Assembly: GCA_903960515.1 (NCBI GenBank)
Contig: CAJCBL010000187.1
Span: 1 to 37,469 of the forward strand
Direction of reading: 5' to 3'
Source: an uncultured Verrucomicrobiota bacterium
GTDB taxonomy: Bacteria; Verrucomicrobiota; Verrucomicrobiia; Opitutales; Opitutaceae
DNA: 37,469 nucleotides
Below, piece after piece: positions 8,804-17,755 of the stretch. The number at the start of each line of letters is the position of its first letter. Within the stretch, counting starts at the first letter, position 1. Position numbers and translations under genes: made by a program. The notes under the pieces were generated by a model. The model saw only the letters and a program-made list of their open reading frames with translations, did no database searches and was not told where the DNA came from.

Positions 8804-10663
8804 ATGAAACGTTACCTTCCCTTCCTCGCCGGCCTGCTGGTGCTGCTCTTCGTGGCCTCCACCCTGGTCGCTCCGGCCAACCGCTCCACCTTCGACACCG
8901 AGGGCTTCGGCCGCCTGCCCGTACTGCTCAGCGGGAGACTCAAACCGCTAGATACCGTGGCGCGCACCTCGCTGCTGCTCCTCCAGAACCGGCAGAGCGT
9001 GAAAAACGCCGCCGGCGAATCGCTCACCCCGCACCAGTGGCTGCTCGACGTCTTCTTCAAGCCCGAGCTGGCCGACACCTACAAGCACTTCCGTATCGAC
9101 AACAACGAGGTGCTCGCCCTCCTCCGCCTCACCACCGAGGACGGCGATGGCGGGGTGCGTTTCTGCTTCGACCAACTCAAAGACCACCTCGACGAGCTCG
9201 AGCAACAGTCCGACCGGGCCGGGCAGGTCGAGGCACCGGAGCGCACCGCCTACGAGCGCGAGATCATTAAGCTGCGCGACCGTATCGGCGCCTATCTGGC
9301 GTTGCGCTTCAGTCTCCAACTCCCCCGCAGCGAGGACTTCGCCTCCGAGGTGGCGCATTTCGAGGCTATCCTGCCCACCGCCCTCGCCGCCACCCAGGAC
9401 AAGATGGCCGGCAAGCCTGCCGACGGGGCCGCAGTCCGCGAGCTGGCCGACTTCGTAAACAAGTTCCAGCTCCTCAGCTCCCGCGCCCAGCTCCTCTCCA
9501 TCCCGCCTCCAGCCGCCGCGGCAGCCGGCCTCAACGCCTGGTCCACCGTGGGCGACGCCCTGCTCGCATCCCTCTCCACCGGGCAGGTTACGGCACCAGT
9601 GCGCGACTACGCCGCACTCGGCCACGCCTGGCGCACCGGCGACTCCGCCGCCTTCAACCGCGCCGTGGACGCCCTGGGTCGAGACCTCGTGAGCCGCGAC
9701 GATCCACGCCTCGCCCGCACCTCCCTGGAATTTCTCTTCAACCACGCCCAGCCCTTCTACAGCGCCTCCATACTCTACGTACTAGCCGCGCTGCTCGCCT
9801 TCGTATCCTGGTTGGCCTGGCCGGCGCTGCTCTCACGTTGCGCCCTCTCGGTGGGCTTCATGGCCTGGCTGCTCTCCACCGCCGGCATCGCAGCGCGCAT
9901 GTACATCGAAAGCCGCCCGCCCGTCACCAACCTCTACTCCTCCGCACTCGGAGTGGGCTGGGTGGGCGCCGGGCTCGCGCTGCTCTTCGAGCGGTTCTAT
10001 CGCAACTCCGTGGGCAACGTGGTGGCCGGCGTGATCGGGTTCATCACCCTCATCATCGCCCACCATCTGTCGTTTTCCGGAGACACCATGGAAATGATGC
10101 GCGCCGTGCTCGACTCCAACTTCTGGTTGGCCACCCATGTTGTCACCATCACCATGGGCTACGGCGCCTGCTTCCTGGCGGGCGTGCTGGCCGTGGTCTA
10201 CGTGCTGCGCGGCAGCCTCTCGCGATCGCTCGACCGCCCCACTGCCGAAGCGCTCAGTCGCATGGTCTACGGAGCGGTGTGTTTTGCCACGCTCTTCAGC
10301 CTCGTGGGTACGGTGCTCGGCGGCATCTGGGCCGACCAGTCGTGGGGCCGTTTCTGGGGCTGGGACCCGAAGGAAAACGGCGCTCTCATCATCGTGATCT
10401 GGAACGCGATCATCCTGCACGCCCGCTGGGGCAAGCTCGTGGGCGACCGCGGCCTGATGAACCTCGCTGTATTCGGCAACTGCGTGACCGCCGCGAGCTG
10501 GTTCGGGGTGAACATGCTCGGGGTGGGCCTGCACAGCTATGGTTTCATGGACTCGGCCTTCTTCTGGCTGTGCGCCTTCTGGATCGCGAACCTGGCGGTG
10601 ATCGGCTTGGGCCTGCTGCCGGCGCACCTCTGGCGCAGCCGCGCCGCGCTGGGGGCCGAATAG
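8804..10663 (+). CDS. ccsA: Cytochrome c assembly protein CcsA/ResC with N-terminal extension
   Basis: Haem-handling integral membrane protein of cytochrome c maturation System II. Total length is 619 residues. An N-terminal membrane anchor is followed by a roughly 300-residue extracytoplasmic region beginning GRLPVLLSGRLKPLDTVART, a segment known from fused CcsBA-type proteins. From about residue 320 there are some eight membrane helices with the haem-binding tryptophan-rich loop ADQSWGRFWGWDPKENGAL (about 508-526) and candidate haem-ligand histidines in HHLSF, HVVTITMGYG and LHSYGFMD. With resB it should form a complete System II haem-attachment unit. Confidence 0.92.
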   Translation: MKRYLPFLAGLLVLLFVASTLVAPANRSTFDTEGFGRLPVLLSGRLKPLDTVARTSLLLLQNRQSVKNAAGESLTPHQWLLDVFFKPELADTYKHFRIDNNEVLALLRLTTEDGDGGVRFCFDQLKDHLDELEQQSDRAGQVEAPERTAYEREIIKLRDRIGAYLALRFSLQLPRSEDFASEVAHFEAILPTALAATQDKMAGKPADGAAVRELADFVNKFQLLSSRAQLLSIPPPAAAAAGLNAWSTVGDALLASLSTGQVTAPVRDYAALGHAWRTGDSAAFNRAVDALGRDLVSRDDPRLARTSLEFLFNHAQPFYSASILYVLAALLAFVSWLAWPALLSRCALSVGFMAWLLSTAGIAARMYIESRPPVTNLYSSALGVGWVGAGLALLFERFYRNSVGNVVAGVIGFITLIIAHHLSFSGDTMEMMRAVLDSNFWLATHVVTITMGYGACFLAGVLAVVYVLRGSLSRSLDRPTAEALSRMVYGAVCFATLFSLVGTVLGGIWADQSWGRFWGWDPKENGALIIVIWNAIILHARWGKLVGDRGLMNLAVFGNCVTAASWFGVNMLGVGLHSYGFMDSAFFWLCAFWIANLAVIGLGLLPAHLWRSRAALGAE

Positions 10664-10675
10664 GTCCTAGAGGAC

Positions 10676-10699
10676 GGATCGGTCGGATCGGACCGATCC
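10676..10699. terminator. Hairpin between convergent ccsA and recN
   Basis: GGATCGGTC (10676-10684) pairs with GACCGATCC (10691-10699) around a 6-nt loop. It lies 13 bases after ccsA and 27 bases beyond recN, so it could end transcription in both directions. It lacks a T-tract, so its terminator role is inferred from position. Confidence 0.5.
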
Positions 10700-10725
10700 A
10701 ACCTGCTAAACCTCGTCCCCCGGCC

Positions 10726-12387
10726 CTAGCCCTTCAGCAACTCGGCGGCGTGCTGCAGGGCCGCCTTCGCGGTGCGATCACCGAGCATACGAGCCAACTC
10801 CTCCACGCGCGCCGTCTTCTCTTCGTGGATAGCGCGAATCGTAACCTCGGCGCGTTCCCCGCTCTGATCCTTCTGCACCACGAGATGGTTCTGCGCCTGC
10901 GCAGCCACCTGCGGCAGATGCGTGACGCACAGCACCTGATGCTTCTGGGCGATACCGGCCATCTGCTCGCCCACGATGCGCCCGATCTCGCCGCCCACAT
11001 TGGCGTCCACTTCGTCGAATACCAGCAGCGGCACTTGGTCGAGATCGGCCAGGATGGTTTTCAGCGCCAGCATCACCCGGGCGAGCTCGCCGCTGGAGGC
11101 AATCTTGTGCAGCGGCAATGGTGCCTCACCTACATTGGGCGAGAAGAGAAACTCGCATGAGCAGTCGCCCGCCGGCACCAAGTCCGGCTCGGTCGTGAGC
11201 CGCACGGAAAACTCGGCCCGCTTGAAACCCAGCTCCACAATCCGCTTACCGGCAGCCTTCGCCAGCTCGCGCGCCGCCTTCTCGCGCACCGTGCGCAGTT
11301 CGCGCGCCGCCGCCAGCGAAAGAGCCTTAGCCCCGGAAATCTCCTTCTCCAGCCGCGCCAGCGCTCCGGCGAGATCGCCCTGCACCGCGAGCCGTCCGCG
11401 CATCTCCTCCACCGCCTCGAGCACCGCGGCCACCGAGCCGCCGTATTTGCGCTTCGCCTCCAGCCAGGCCTCCATGCGCGTGGTCAGCGCCTCGACCTGC
11501 TCTGGCTCGAAGGAAAAATCGCCGCCCAGAGTCTCGAACTCGCGGCCGATGTCCTCGGCCTCCACCGCCAGCGCGGCGAGCCGGTCCACCAGCGGCTTGC
11601 TCGCCGGATCCAGTTGTTCAAGCCCGCGCCCCTCGCGCACCAGCGGGGCCAGGCGGCCCAGCAGGCCCTCGTCGCCGCTGAGCCCCTCGGCCACGGCACG
11701 GGCGGCGTTGATCAGCTCCTGCGCCCGGTTCACGCGCTGGAAATCGCGCTCCAGCGCCTCCATATTTTCCTCACTCAGCTCCAGCCCGTCGAGTGACTCC
11801 ACCTCGCCGCGCATGTACTCGATCTGTTCAGGCGAAAGTTGTTTCTCCGCCGCCAGTTTCACCACCTTCGCCTGCAGCTCCCGCCAAGCGAAATACAGCC
11901 CGCTGTAGCGAGCCAGCGGTTCGCGGTTGCCGGCGAAGAGATCGAGCAGCTCCAACTGGCAACCGGCCTTGAGCAGGCGGCGGGGCTCGCCCGGCCCGTG
12001 GAAATCGATCCAGCGCTCCCCCAGCTCCTGCAACGCCGCCAACGTGGCCAGCGCACCGTTCACACTGATACGCGGGGCCTTTTCGCGCGGCACCGAGCGC
12101 TTGAGCAGGAACACGCCCTCCTCGCAGCGCGGCAGTTCCAGGCGATCCAATACAGCATCGAGGACCGCGCTGTTCGGGAAATGCAGCGCCGCCTCCACCT
12201 CGCACACCGCAGCGCCCTGACGGATTACCGTCTTGTCGGCCCGCGCACCGGCGAGCAGTTGCAACGCGCCGAGCAGGATACTCTTGCCGGCGCCGGTTTC
12301 GCCGGTGACGGCGGTGAAGCCCGGGCCAAATTCCAGCTCGACGGCTTCGAGCAGCGCGAGATTGCGGATGCGGAGATACTGGAGCAC
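10726..12387 (-). CDS. recN: DNA repair protein RecN
   Basis: SMC-like ATPase that acts early in double-strand-break repair by recombination. With GTG 12385-12387 as start the protein is 553 residues, the usual RecN length, and opens VLQYLRIRNLALLE as the family does. Walker A GETGAGKS is at 29-36. A coiled-coil middle (about 155-365) is interrupted by the conserved YMRGEVESL region. The ABC signature ASSGELARVMLALKT and Walker B VPLLVFDEVDANVGGEIG lie near the C-terminus, followed by QVLCVTHLPQVAAQA. An in-frame ATG at 12573 would add 62 low-complexity residues unlike RecN and is rejected. It is convergent with ccsA. Confidence 0.95.
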   Translation of the reverse strand: MLQYLRIRNLALLEAVELEFGPGFTAVTGETGAGKSILLGALQLLAGARADKTVIRQGAAVCEVEAALHFPNSAVLDAVLDRLELPRCEEGVFLLKRSVPREKAPRISVNGALATLAALQELGERWIDFHGPGEPRRLLKAGCQLELLDLFAGNREPLARYSGLYFAWRELQAKVVKLAAEKQLSPEQIEYMRGEVESLDGLELSEENMEALERDFQRVNRAQELINAARAVAEGLSGDEGLLGRLAPLVREGRGLEQLDPASKPLVDRLAALAVEAEDIGREFETLGGDFSFEPEQVEALTTRMEAWLEAKRKYGGSVAAVLEAVEEMRGRLAVQGDLAGALARLEKEISGAKALSLAAARELRTVREKAARELAKAAGKRIVELGFKRAEFSVRLTTEPDLVPAGDCSCEFLFSPNVGEAPLPLHKIASSGELARVMLALKTILADLDQVPLLVFDEVDANVGGEIGRIVGEQMAGIAQKHQVLCVTHLPQVAAQAQNHLVVQKDQSGERAEVTIRAIHEEKTARVEELARMLGDRTAKAALQHAAELLKG

Positions 12388-13024
12388 CCCGCCACGCAAA
12401 ACACCCGCGCGCCCCGGGTCAAAGCCGCTTCTTGGCAATCCACAGAGGGCACACGCGGCCGTCGATGGCCACCCTCGGCGCGCCCGCCCATCACGAGCCC
12501 GCCCCCAAAGCGGCGACATTCCACGATCCCCTCCGCGCTCCAGAAACTGGAACCGCCAGAGCGATCTAGGCATAAGGTGGTGCCAATGGCGGGTTTGCGT
12601 AACGGGTATCGCCTTACCAAATAGCTGGCAAAACGGATGGTCGAGAAGGCCGGGCCTATCCGCCTTCCTCCAAGAGCTGCGGGGAGCGTTGCGAAACGCC
12701 GGGAGGCGTTTCCTTCAAGCAACGCTCCCCCGCAGATTACCTCCCGACCGGCAGCAGAGAGCGCAGCGGCCGTGTACCCAGGAGCTTGTGCCTCCGACTG
12801 GGCCATCGAACTATCCGGATGCTGCTGCAGGCCTGGATACCCGCCGCCACTGGGGCTCCCGCTGCCTAGAGCAAAATGCCGCCCCCTGTAACACTGCGGA
12901 GCAGTGGCGACTCAGGAGAGTGGCCCCGTGTTCTCTGCCTGCGGCTCGCTGCCCTCTGACCCGATTTCGATCCCGCTCGCCGCACAGCTGCCGCACCGCC
13001 AGGATGGCCACCGGCAAACCCGGC
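12388..13024. other. Non-coding gap between recN and rnhB
   Basis: About 640 bases upstream of recN and downstream of rnhB, both on the minus strand. The stretch contains a long hairpin at 12677-12735. The rest shows no recognisable gene; the short frames present have arginine/serine-rich shadow composition. Confidence 0.6.
12677..12735. repeat. Long two-part hairpin in recN-rnhB gap
   Basis: The outer arms CTGCGGGG-AGCGTTGC (12677-12692) and GCAACGCTCCCCCGCAG (12719-12735) pair with one bulged C. Inside, GAAACGCC (12693-12700) pairs with GGCGTTTC (12705-12712) around GGGA. It may be a structured leader element of recN, a mobile palindrome, or a terminator of rnhB without a T-tract. Confidence 0.7.
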
Positions 13025-13807
13025 TCAACCCTCTACCGTCCCGCCCTCCCCAAAGAGGCTCATCTGGCCGGCCACCTCGCTGGGCTTCCCCGAGAGGAAG
13101 GAGCGCACGAACTTGTCGCGGTGCTGGAAACACGGCCCCTGTCGCAGAAGCGCGGCGCGATGCTCCTCGGTGCCATAGCCCTTGTGCTTGCCGAAACCGT
13201 AACCGGGATACTCGGCGCCAAGCGCATCCATTATCCGGTCGCGGGTGACCTTGGCCGCCACCGACGCCATCGCGATGGCCAGCGAGCGGCCGTCGCCGTG
13301 GACAACGCCTTCGTGCGGATACGGGAAGGCGCGCAGCTGCAGGCCGTCGACCAGCACGCGACAGTTCACCGCGGGCAGGAAGGCCGCCACTGCCTCGGGC
13401 CCGGCAAACAGGTCCGGCTCCTCGCGTTGGCGGAAAACCTCCGGCGGATAGATCCCCTCGAGGGCCCGCCGCATGGCCAGCTTGGTGGCACCCAGGATGT
13501 TGAGACTCTCGATCTCGCCCACCTCGGCGCGGCCCACGCCGAGTGCGATCTCGCCCGCCGAAACGAGTTTCTCAAGGTCGGCAAACACCTCGGCGCGCAA
13601 CTCGGGTGTGAGCTGTTTGGAGTCGTTTACATTGGAGGCGCGCGTCTGCGCCCAACGTCCCTCCAGAAATTCCCGGCTCACCCGCACCGCCCCGGCCACC
13701 ACCGGGCCGGCCAGCGCACCGCGACCGGCTTCATCGACCCCGATGAGGGTATCGAAGCCGGCGATCTGCTTCAGATCGAAGCCGCGGAGTTGGCGACGCT
13801 TGGCCAT
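13025..13807 (-). CDS. rnhB: Ribonuclease HII
   Basis: Endonuclease that nicks RNA in RNA-DNA hybrids and removes single ribonucleotides misincorporated into DNA. Of 260 residues, the catalytic acids are visible: Asp25 and Glu26 in GVDEAGRGALAGPVV, Asp154 in VLVDG, and Asp190 in ASVAAKVTRD. NDSKQLT (61-67) and YGFGKHKGYGTEEH near the C-terminus are further family motifs. A roughly 20-residue insertion (about 122-145) is longer than in the short forms. It ends GQMSLFGEGG. It lies 157 bases after rnhC on the same strand. Confidence 0.96.
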   Translation of the reverse strand: MAKRRQLRGFDLKQIAGFDTLIGVDEAGRGALAGPVVAGAVRVSREFLEGRWAQTRASNVNDSKQLTPELRAEVFADLEKLVSAGEIALGVGRAEVGEIESLNILGATKLAMRRALEGIYPPEVFRQREEPDLFAGPEAVAAFLPAVNCRVLVDGLQLRAFPYPHEGVVHGDGRSLAIAMASVAAKVTRDRIMDALGAEYPGYGFGKHKGYGTEEHRAALLRQGPCFQHRDKFVRSFLSGKPSEVAGQMSLFGEGGTVEG

Positions 13808-13964
13808 GGAAAGGGAAGTCAGAACGCAGAATGCAGAATGCAGAAGCCAGAAACGTCAGTCGCCCCGGAGCAAATCCGCCCAGCCAGCGAGTGCGTAGGC
13901 GCCATCATTTCCGTGTTCTTCATTCCGCGCTCTTCAACGTTCCGACTTCTTCATTCTGCGTTGT
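13808..13964. repeat. Short direct/inverted repeats between rnhC and rnhB
   Basis: The spacer contains tandem CAGAATGCAGAATGCAGAA-like units (about 13825-13850), and further along the inverted form TTCATTCTGCGTTGTTCA (about 13950-13968). A looser version occurs at 5325-5358. It looks like simple, spreading non-coding repeat material. Confidence 0.5.
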
Positions 13965-14972
13965 TCACCGCCCCCACTCCGTCTTTTCGGAGGGTGCCTT
14001 GAGCGGGAGTTCGTCGAGCTTGCCGGCCTCGCTCACCACCTCGTAGGCGGTGCGGAAATGGAGCTTGGCGAACTCGCGCAGCGCCGGGGCACCGAAGCGC
14101 CGGATGATGTCATGGGCCTGCACCTTCACCTGCGCGCTGGCTCCCTTCTGCAGAGTGCCCCCAAACTTCTCCGACAAGTGGCGCATCTGGCGCACAAACT
14201 CCGCGCGCGCCACCACCGAGGCCGCCGCCACCACCGGATCTTCTTCGGCCTTGGTGCGCATCTTCAGGTCGAAGGGAGCGCTGGCCTTTTTCGCCAGCTC
14301 ACGTTGCACCAGCGGCTGTTCGGTGAACTGGTCGAGCAGCCCCCACGGCACCCACTTCTTGTTGAGCGCCGCGTTGAGCGCGGTGGCATGCTGCCAGGCG
14401 AGCAGGCGGTTGAGGTTCGCGCCGGGGCGGCCCATCAGCTCGTTGTACTTGGGCATGCCGCTGAAACAGGTTTCCACTACCACTCCGGGGGTGCGCCGGA
14501 TCATGTCGTCGAACTTCATGATCTGGGGATCGGAGATCTTCTTGCTGTCCTTCACCCCGGCGGCGATCCACGAGTCGATGGCCGCCTTGTCCGCGATCAC
14601 CGTGGCGGCGATCACCGGGCCGAAAAAGTCGCCCTTGCCGCTCTCGTCCAAGCCGGCGTGTGACGTGAACCACTCGGGGTGCAGCACCTCGTCGTAGCCC
14701 AGCTTCGCCTGGCAGGTGATCTCGGGCTCGATGGTGTTCTGCACGAAATCCTCGGTGCCCTTGCCGGCGACCACCACCTTGCCGCTGGTGTAGGCGCTCA
14801 CGTTCACATTGGCCCCCTTGAAGGCGAAATGCGTATACGCCACCGCCAACGGCTCCCACGAACGGGCCTCGCATACCGAGCGCAGCTTGGCCATTTGGGC
14901 GTCGTCGAGCTTGATGGTGTAGGTACTTAGTTTCTTGGGAGCGTCGGGATCGCCGCTGGAGTGCTTCGCCAT
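13965..14972 (-). CDS. rnhC: Ribonuclease HIII
   Basis: Type 2 RNase H that cleaves RNA in RNA-DNA hybrids, related to RNase HII but with an N-terminal substrate-binding (TBP-like) domain. The N-terminal domain covers about 1-100 (STYTIKLDDAQMAKLR, then GKVVVAGKGTEDFVQ). The catalytic domain starts at about 104: Asp109-Glu110 in LDESGKGDFFGPV, Asp142 in VKDSKKI, and a late acid in KAEEDPVVAAASVVARAEF. DESGKGDFFGP is the sequence that separates HIII from HII (DEAGRG). Start ATG 14970-14972 gives 335 residues; the frame continues upstream but that part is not RNase-like. A hairpin (14996-15025) lies in its leader. Confidence 0.93.
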   Translation of the reverse strand: MAKHSSGDPDAPKKLSTYTIKLDDAQMAKLRSVCEARSWEPLAVAYTHFAFKGANVNVSAYTSGKVVVAGKGTEDFVQNTIEPEITCQAKLGYDEVLHPEWFTSHAGLDESGKGDFFGPVIAATVIADKAAIDSWIAAGVKDSKKISDPQIMKFDDMIRRTPGVVVETCFSGMPKYNELMGRPGANLNRLLAWQHATALNAALNKKWVPWGLLDQFTEQPLVQRELAKKASAPFDLKMRTKAEEDPVVAAASVVARAEFVRQMRHLSEKFGGTLQKGASAQVKVQAHDIIRRFGAPALREFAKLHFRTAYEVVSEAGKLDELPLKAPSEKTEWGR

Positions 14973-15510
14973 TCGCCCCGAGGAAGGAGCAACTCGCGGC
15001 AAAAGGACAGCAGGCTTTTTGCCGCACCAAAAGCTCCAGCGCCGCGAGAGTCCAGGAGCCGCTACCTTGGTAGTCGCCGCGCCACCCGCCTGCGCATTCC
15101 CCAACGTCTTGGGCGCGCGGCGGCCCACCGGCCCGGCGCTGGTGGCCGGAACTGGCGCCAAGTCTCCAAGGCCAAACCATCCATGTCGCCACAGACCAAT
15201 TCAGAATGACAACTGTTGGCTGTCATTCTGCCGTTTCTCGCTGCAGGAGGGGCCTAGGCCCGGGCCCAAACACCTCGCCGAGGCCTTGGCCGCCTGGACC
15301 AGTTGTCACCGGCATTCCGGCACCACCAAACCGCCCGCGAGCTATCGAGCTCCGAGCCGAAGAGGTCCTCACCGCGAACAGAGCCGTGGGCCGCGAACTC
15401 GGGCCCCTGCACCCAGGCGCGTGCCCATCAGCCGGGGACTCCGGGCATGCGCTTCGCTCATAGTATTCGCCTTCGAGCAAGGGCTTGCGTGCGCGAGCGG
15501 GCGCGTTGTC
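14973..15510. other. Divergent non-coding spacer between rnhC and mutY
   Basis: About 540 bases. On the rnhC side GCGGCAAAA (14996-15004) pairs with TTTTGCCGC (15017-15025) around a 12-nt loop, giving a stem in the rnhC leader. The remainder holds no recognisable gene; frames crossing it are extensions of rnhC and mutY with no family resemblance. Confidence 0.55.
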
Positions 15511-16623
15511 GTGGCCGCTGTGGCCCGCCCGCTCCCTCCCAGTTCCTACCCAGCGCTGCGCCGCGCACTGCTGCGCTGGTTCCACGCGCACCGCCGCGCG
15601 TTGCCGTGGCGCGAACAGCCCTCGCTCTACAAGACGGTAGTGAGCGAGTTCATGCTCCAGCAGACTCAGGTGAAAACCGTGCTCCCCTACTTCGCCCGCT
15701 GGCAGGAGCTGTTCCCGGATTTCATGACACTGGCCGCCGCGCCAGAGGAGGCGGTGCTCAAGGCGTGGGAAGGACTCGGTTACTACTCGCGGGCCCGCAA
15801 CCTCCAAAAAGTCGCCCGCGCCCTTGTAGCAGCGCCTTGCGCACCGCGCACCGCCGCCCAGTGGGAAACGCTGCCTGGCATAGGTCCCTACACCGCCGCC
15901 GCGGTGGCCAGCATCGCCTGCGGAGACACGGCGGCGTGCGTGGACGGCAACGTGGCCCGAGTCTTCGCCCGCCTTACGGCCGACTCCACCGCCTTCGCCT
16001 CGGGCTCCGAACTGGTGAAGCACTTCCGCCCCCTGGCCACCGCCGTGCTCGACCCGGCAGCCCCGGGCGACTTCAACGAGGCTATGATGGAACTGGGCGC
16101 CACCGTCTGCCTGCCGCGCACGCCGGACTGCGCGCGCTGCCCGCTGCAAAAGCACTGCGCCGCCGCCGATCCGGCCGCAGCCGCGCAACTCCCCCAACTC
16201 ACCCGGCCCAAGACCGAACAACGCAGCGTCACCCGCCTCTGGTGCGTGCGCGAGGACCGGCTGCTGCTCCACCGGGTATCCGCCTCAGCCCGCCGCCTGG
16301 CCCACCTGCACGAACTGCCGGCCGCCGCCGACCTTGGCCTCGACGAGGCCGCTGCTCAACGTGGAGCGCTGCTCCTGCGCCGCTCGCGCAGCATCACCCG
16401 CTACCGTATCGAAGAGTCGGTATACCGACTGGATGGCGACGGCGAGCACGCCTACAAGCCGGGAGAAAGTAGCAGCGCCACCGGGGTGGCTCTGCCATCG
16501 GCAAAACCAAACAGCGCCACCGGGGTGGCGCTGCATTGGATACCGTTGGCGGAACTGGAGAGCGTAACGCTCTCCGGCCCGCATCGGCGCTGGGTGCGCG
16601 AGTTGCTGGCCCTCGCTGGCTGA
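15511..16623 (+). CDS. mutY: A/G-specific adenine DNA glycosylase
   Basis: Removes adenine mispaired with 8-oxoguanine or guanine. With GTG 15511 the protein has 370 residues; GTG 15520 is an alternative and neither has a clear ribosome-binding site. The catalytic Glu46 lies in SEFMLQQTQV, the helix-hairpin-helix in LPGIGPYTAAAVASIACG (121-138), and catalytic Asp145 in CVDGNVARV. The 4Fe-4S cysteines are 200, 207, 210 and 216 (C-6-C-2-C-5-C). A C-terminal NUDIX-like 8-oxoG-recognition domain covers about 232-370. That domain carries an in-frame duplicated SATGVAL peptide (about 322-341) encoded by palindromic DNA, which looks like repeat insertion into the gene. It is divergent from rnhC. Confidence 0.93.
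   Translation: MAAVARPLPPSSYPALRRALLRWFHAHRRALPWREQPSLYKTVVSEFMLQQTQVKTVLPYFARWQELFPDFMTLAAAPEEAVLKAWEGLGYYSRARNLQKVARALVAAPCAPRTAAQWETLPGIGPYTAAAVASIACGDTAACVDGNVARVFARLTADSTAFASGSELVKHFRPLATAVLDPAAPGDFNEAMMELGATVCLPRTPDCARCPLQKHCAAADPAAAAQLPQLTRPKTEQRSVTRLWCVREDRLLLHRVSASARRLAHLHELPAAADLGLDEAAAQRGALLLRRSRSITRYRIEESVYRLDGDGEHAYKPGESSSATGVALPSAKPNSATGVALHWIPLAELESVTLSGPHRRWVRELLALAG
16474..16533. repeat. Two palindromic repeats inside mutY
   Basis: AGCGCCACCGGGGTGGCTCT (16474-16493) and AGCGCCACCGGGGTGGCGCT (16513-16532) lie 39 bases (13 codons) apart. The second is a perfect 20-bp palindrome, extended to 22 by flanking C and G; the first differs at one base of the right arm. Both read SATGVAL in the mutY frame, so the insertion keeps the reading frame. 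Confidence 0.9.
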
Positions 16624-16681
16624 GCAGCCAAGGGCACCCGATGCCGTTTTCCAATCTTGCCCGGGCCTGTGCTTGCCCGCC

Positions 16682-16738
16682 GTAGGAGCGTGCTTGCACG
16701 CGACCCGAGTCCTGAATCGCGTGCAAGCACGCTCCTAC
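16682..16738. repeat. REP-like palindromic element, near-complete copy
   Basis: Same family as 5218-5274, between convergent mutY and the tlpA-like gene. The right arm is intact (CGCGTGCAAGCACGCTCC); the left arm reads GGAGCGTGCTTGCACGCGAC, with one change at its inner end. It is followed by GGTTACGGC, also seen in variant form near other copies. Confidence 0.85.
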
Positions 16739-16774
16739 GGCAGATTGGTTACGGCTGAGCGGGCTAGCCGGCGG

Positions 16775-17755
16775 CTACTTCTGCTCGGCTAGCAACTCTT
16801 CGAGTTTCTTGGCCAGATCCTCGCCTCGCAGATCGCGGGCGATGATCTTGCCCTCGCGATCGACAAGGAAGGTCGTGGGAATGGACTCGATGCCGAACTT
16901 CTCGGCGATCGCCTCGGCTCCTTCGTAGATCTGCGCCCAGGGAAGCTTCTTCTCGTCGACAAACTTGCGCAGGTCCTCCTCGCTGCGGTCGAGGCTCACA
17001 GCCAGCACCTCAAAACCCTTGCCGTGGAACTTCTCATAGGCGGCGAGCACATTGGGCAACTCCCCAACGCACGGCCCGCACCAGGTTGCCCAGAAGTCGA
17101 CGAGCAGGTATTTGTCGCGGAATCCCAACACCGAGATCGGCTGCCCGTCCAAGGTCTTGCCCTCGAAATTGGGCAGCACCGCTCCGGGCACCAGAGTCTT
17201 CTGAAACGCTTGGGCCTCCTTCTGCTTGGCTATGGCGCCCAGGATTTCGTCGGCCTTCAGGCCGAAGGTGGAACCTGGATATTCGGCCTTGATCTTGCGG
17301 ACCACGGCGGCGCCCTGATCGAAATCCTCGAATACCTGAAGGTAGAGCATGGCCTTCATCCAGAGCACGCTCGCCTTGTCTTCGGACTTGGCATCGGCGT
17401 GTTTGGCGATGAGAGCCTCGAACTGGCCCAGTTCGGCTGTGAGCTGCGAGGGGTCGGTCTTTTCGCCGGTTGTGCCCATCTTCGCCTTGATCTGCCCGAT
17501 GAGGGCTTGCAGATCGGTGATGATCGCCGGGGCCTTTTCCGCTTCGCCCTCGGAAGCAACAACGGCAGCCGGCGCGGGCGCTGGGGCCGACGCAGAGCCA
17601 AGGGCGGGGGCCGAGACAGGGGCAGGCGGGGCAACCGGGGCCGGCCTAGGCACGGCGGCCGGCGCTGGCACAGGGGCCGGGGGGGCCGCGTGGCTGGAGA
17701 GAATGGCGCCAAGGCCGGCTGCGGCCAGCGCCAGAGACAGAATCCGTTTGTTCAT
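16775..17755 (-). CDS. TlpA-like exported thiol-disulfide protein
   Basis: Exported thioredoxin-fold protein of 326 residues, probably reducing disulfides outside the cytoplasmic membrane. A signal peptide (1-23, ending SHA|A) is followed by a long Ala/Pro linker (24-66). A helical region (about 75-185) has TPR-like character (LWMKAMLYLQVFEDFDQGAAVVRKIKAEYPGS). A TlpA/ResA-type domain then begins at PGAVLPNFEGKTLDGQPISV. The active site WCGPC is at 225-229 in VDFWATWCGPC, and the cis-proline is in ESIPTTFLVDREGKI. Its start overlaps the stop of the upstream TIM-barrel gene by four bases, so the two are translationally coupled although their functions look unrelated. It could serve the CcsA/ResB system, but that is inference. 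Confidence 0.9.
   Translation of the reverse strand: MNKRILSLALAAAGLGAILSSHAAPPAPVPAPAAVPRPAPVAPPAPVSAPALGSASAPAPAPAAVVASEGEAEKAPAIITDLQALIGQIKAKMGTTGEKTDPSQLTAELGQFEALIAKHADAKSEDKASVLWMKAMLYLQVFEDFDQGAAVVRKIKAEYPGSTFGLKADEILGAIAKQKEAQAFQKTLVPGAVLPNFEGKTLDGQPISVLGFRDKYLLVDFWATWCGPCVGELPNVLAAYEKFHGKGFEVLAVSLDRSEEDLRKFVDEKKLPWAQIYEGAEAIAEKFGIESIPTTFLVDREGKIIARDLRGEDLAKKLEELLAEQK

Noticed and set aside
12225-12806. A 193-codon minus-strand frame in the recN-rnhB gap
   Set aside because: It overlaps the start of recN in another frame, crosses the long hairpin and has no protein-like pattern.
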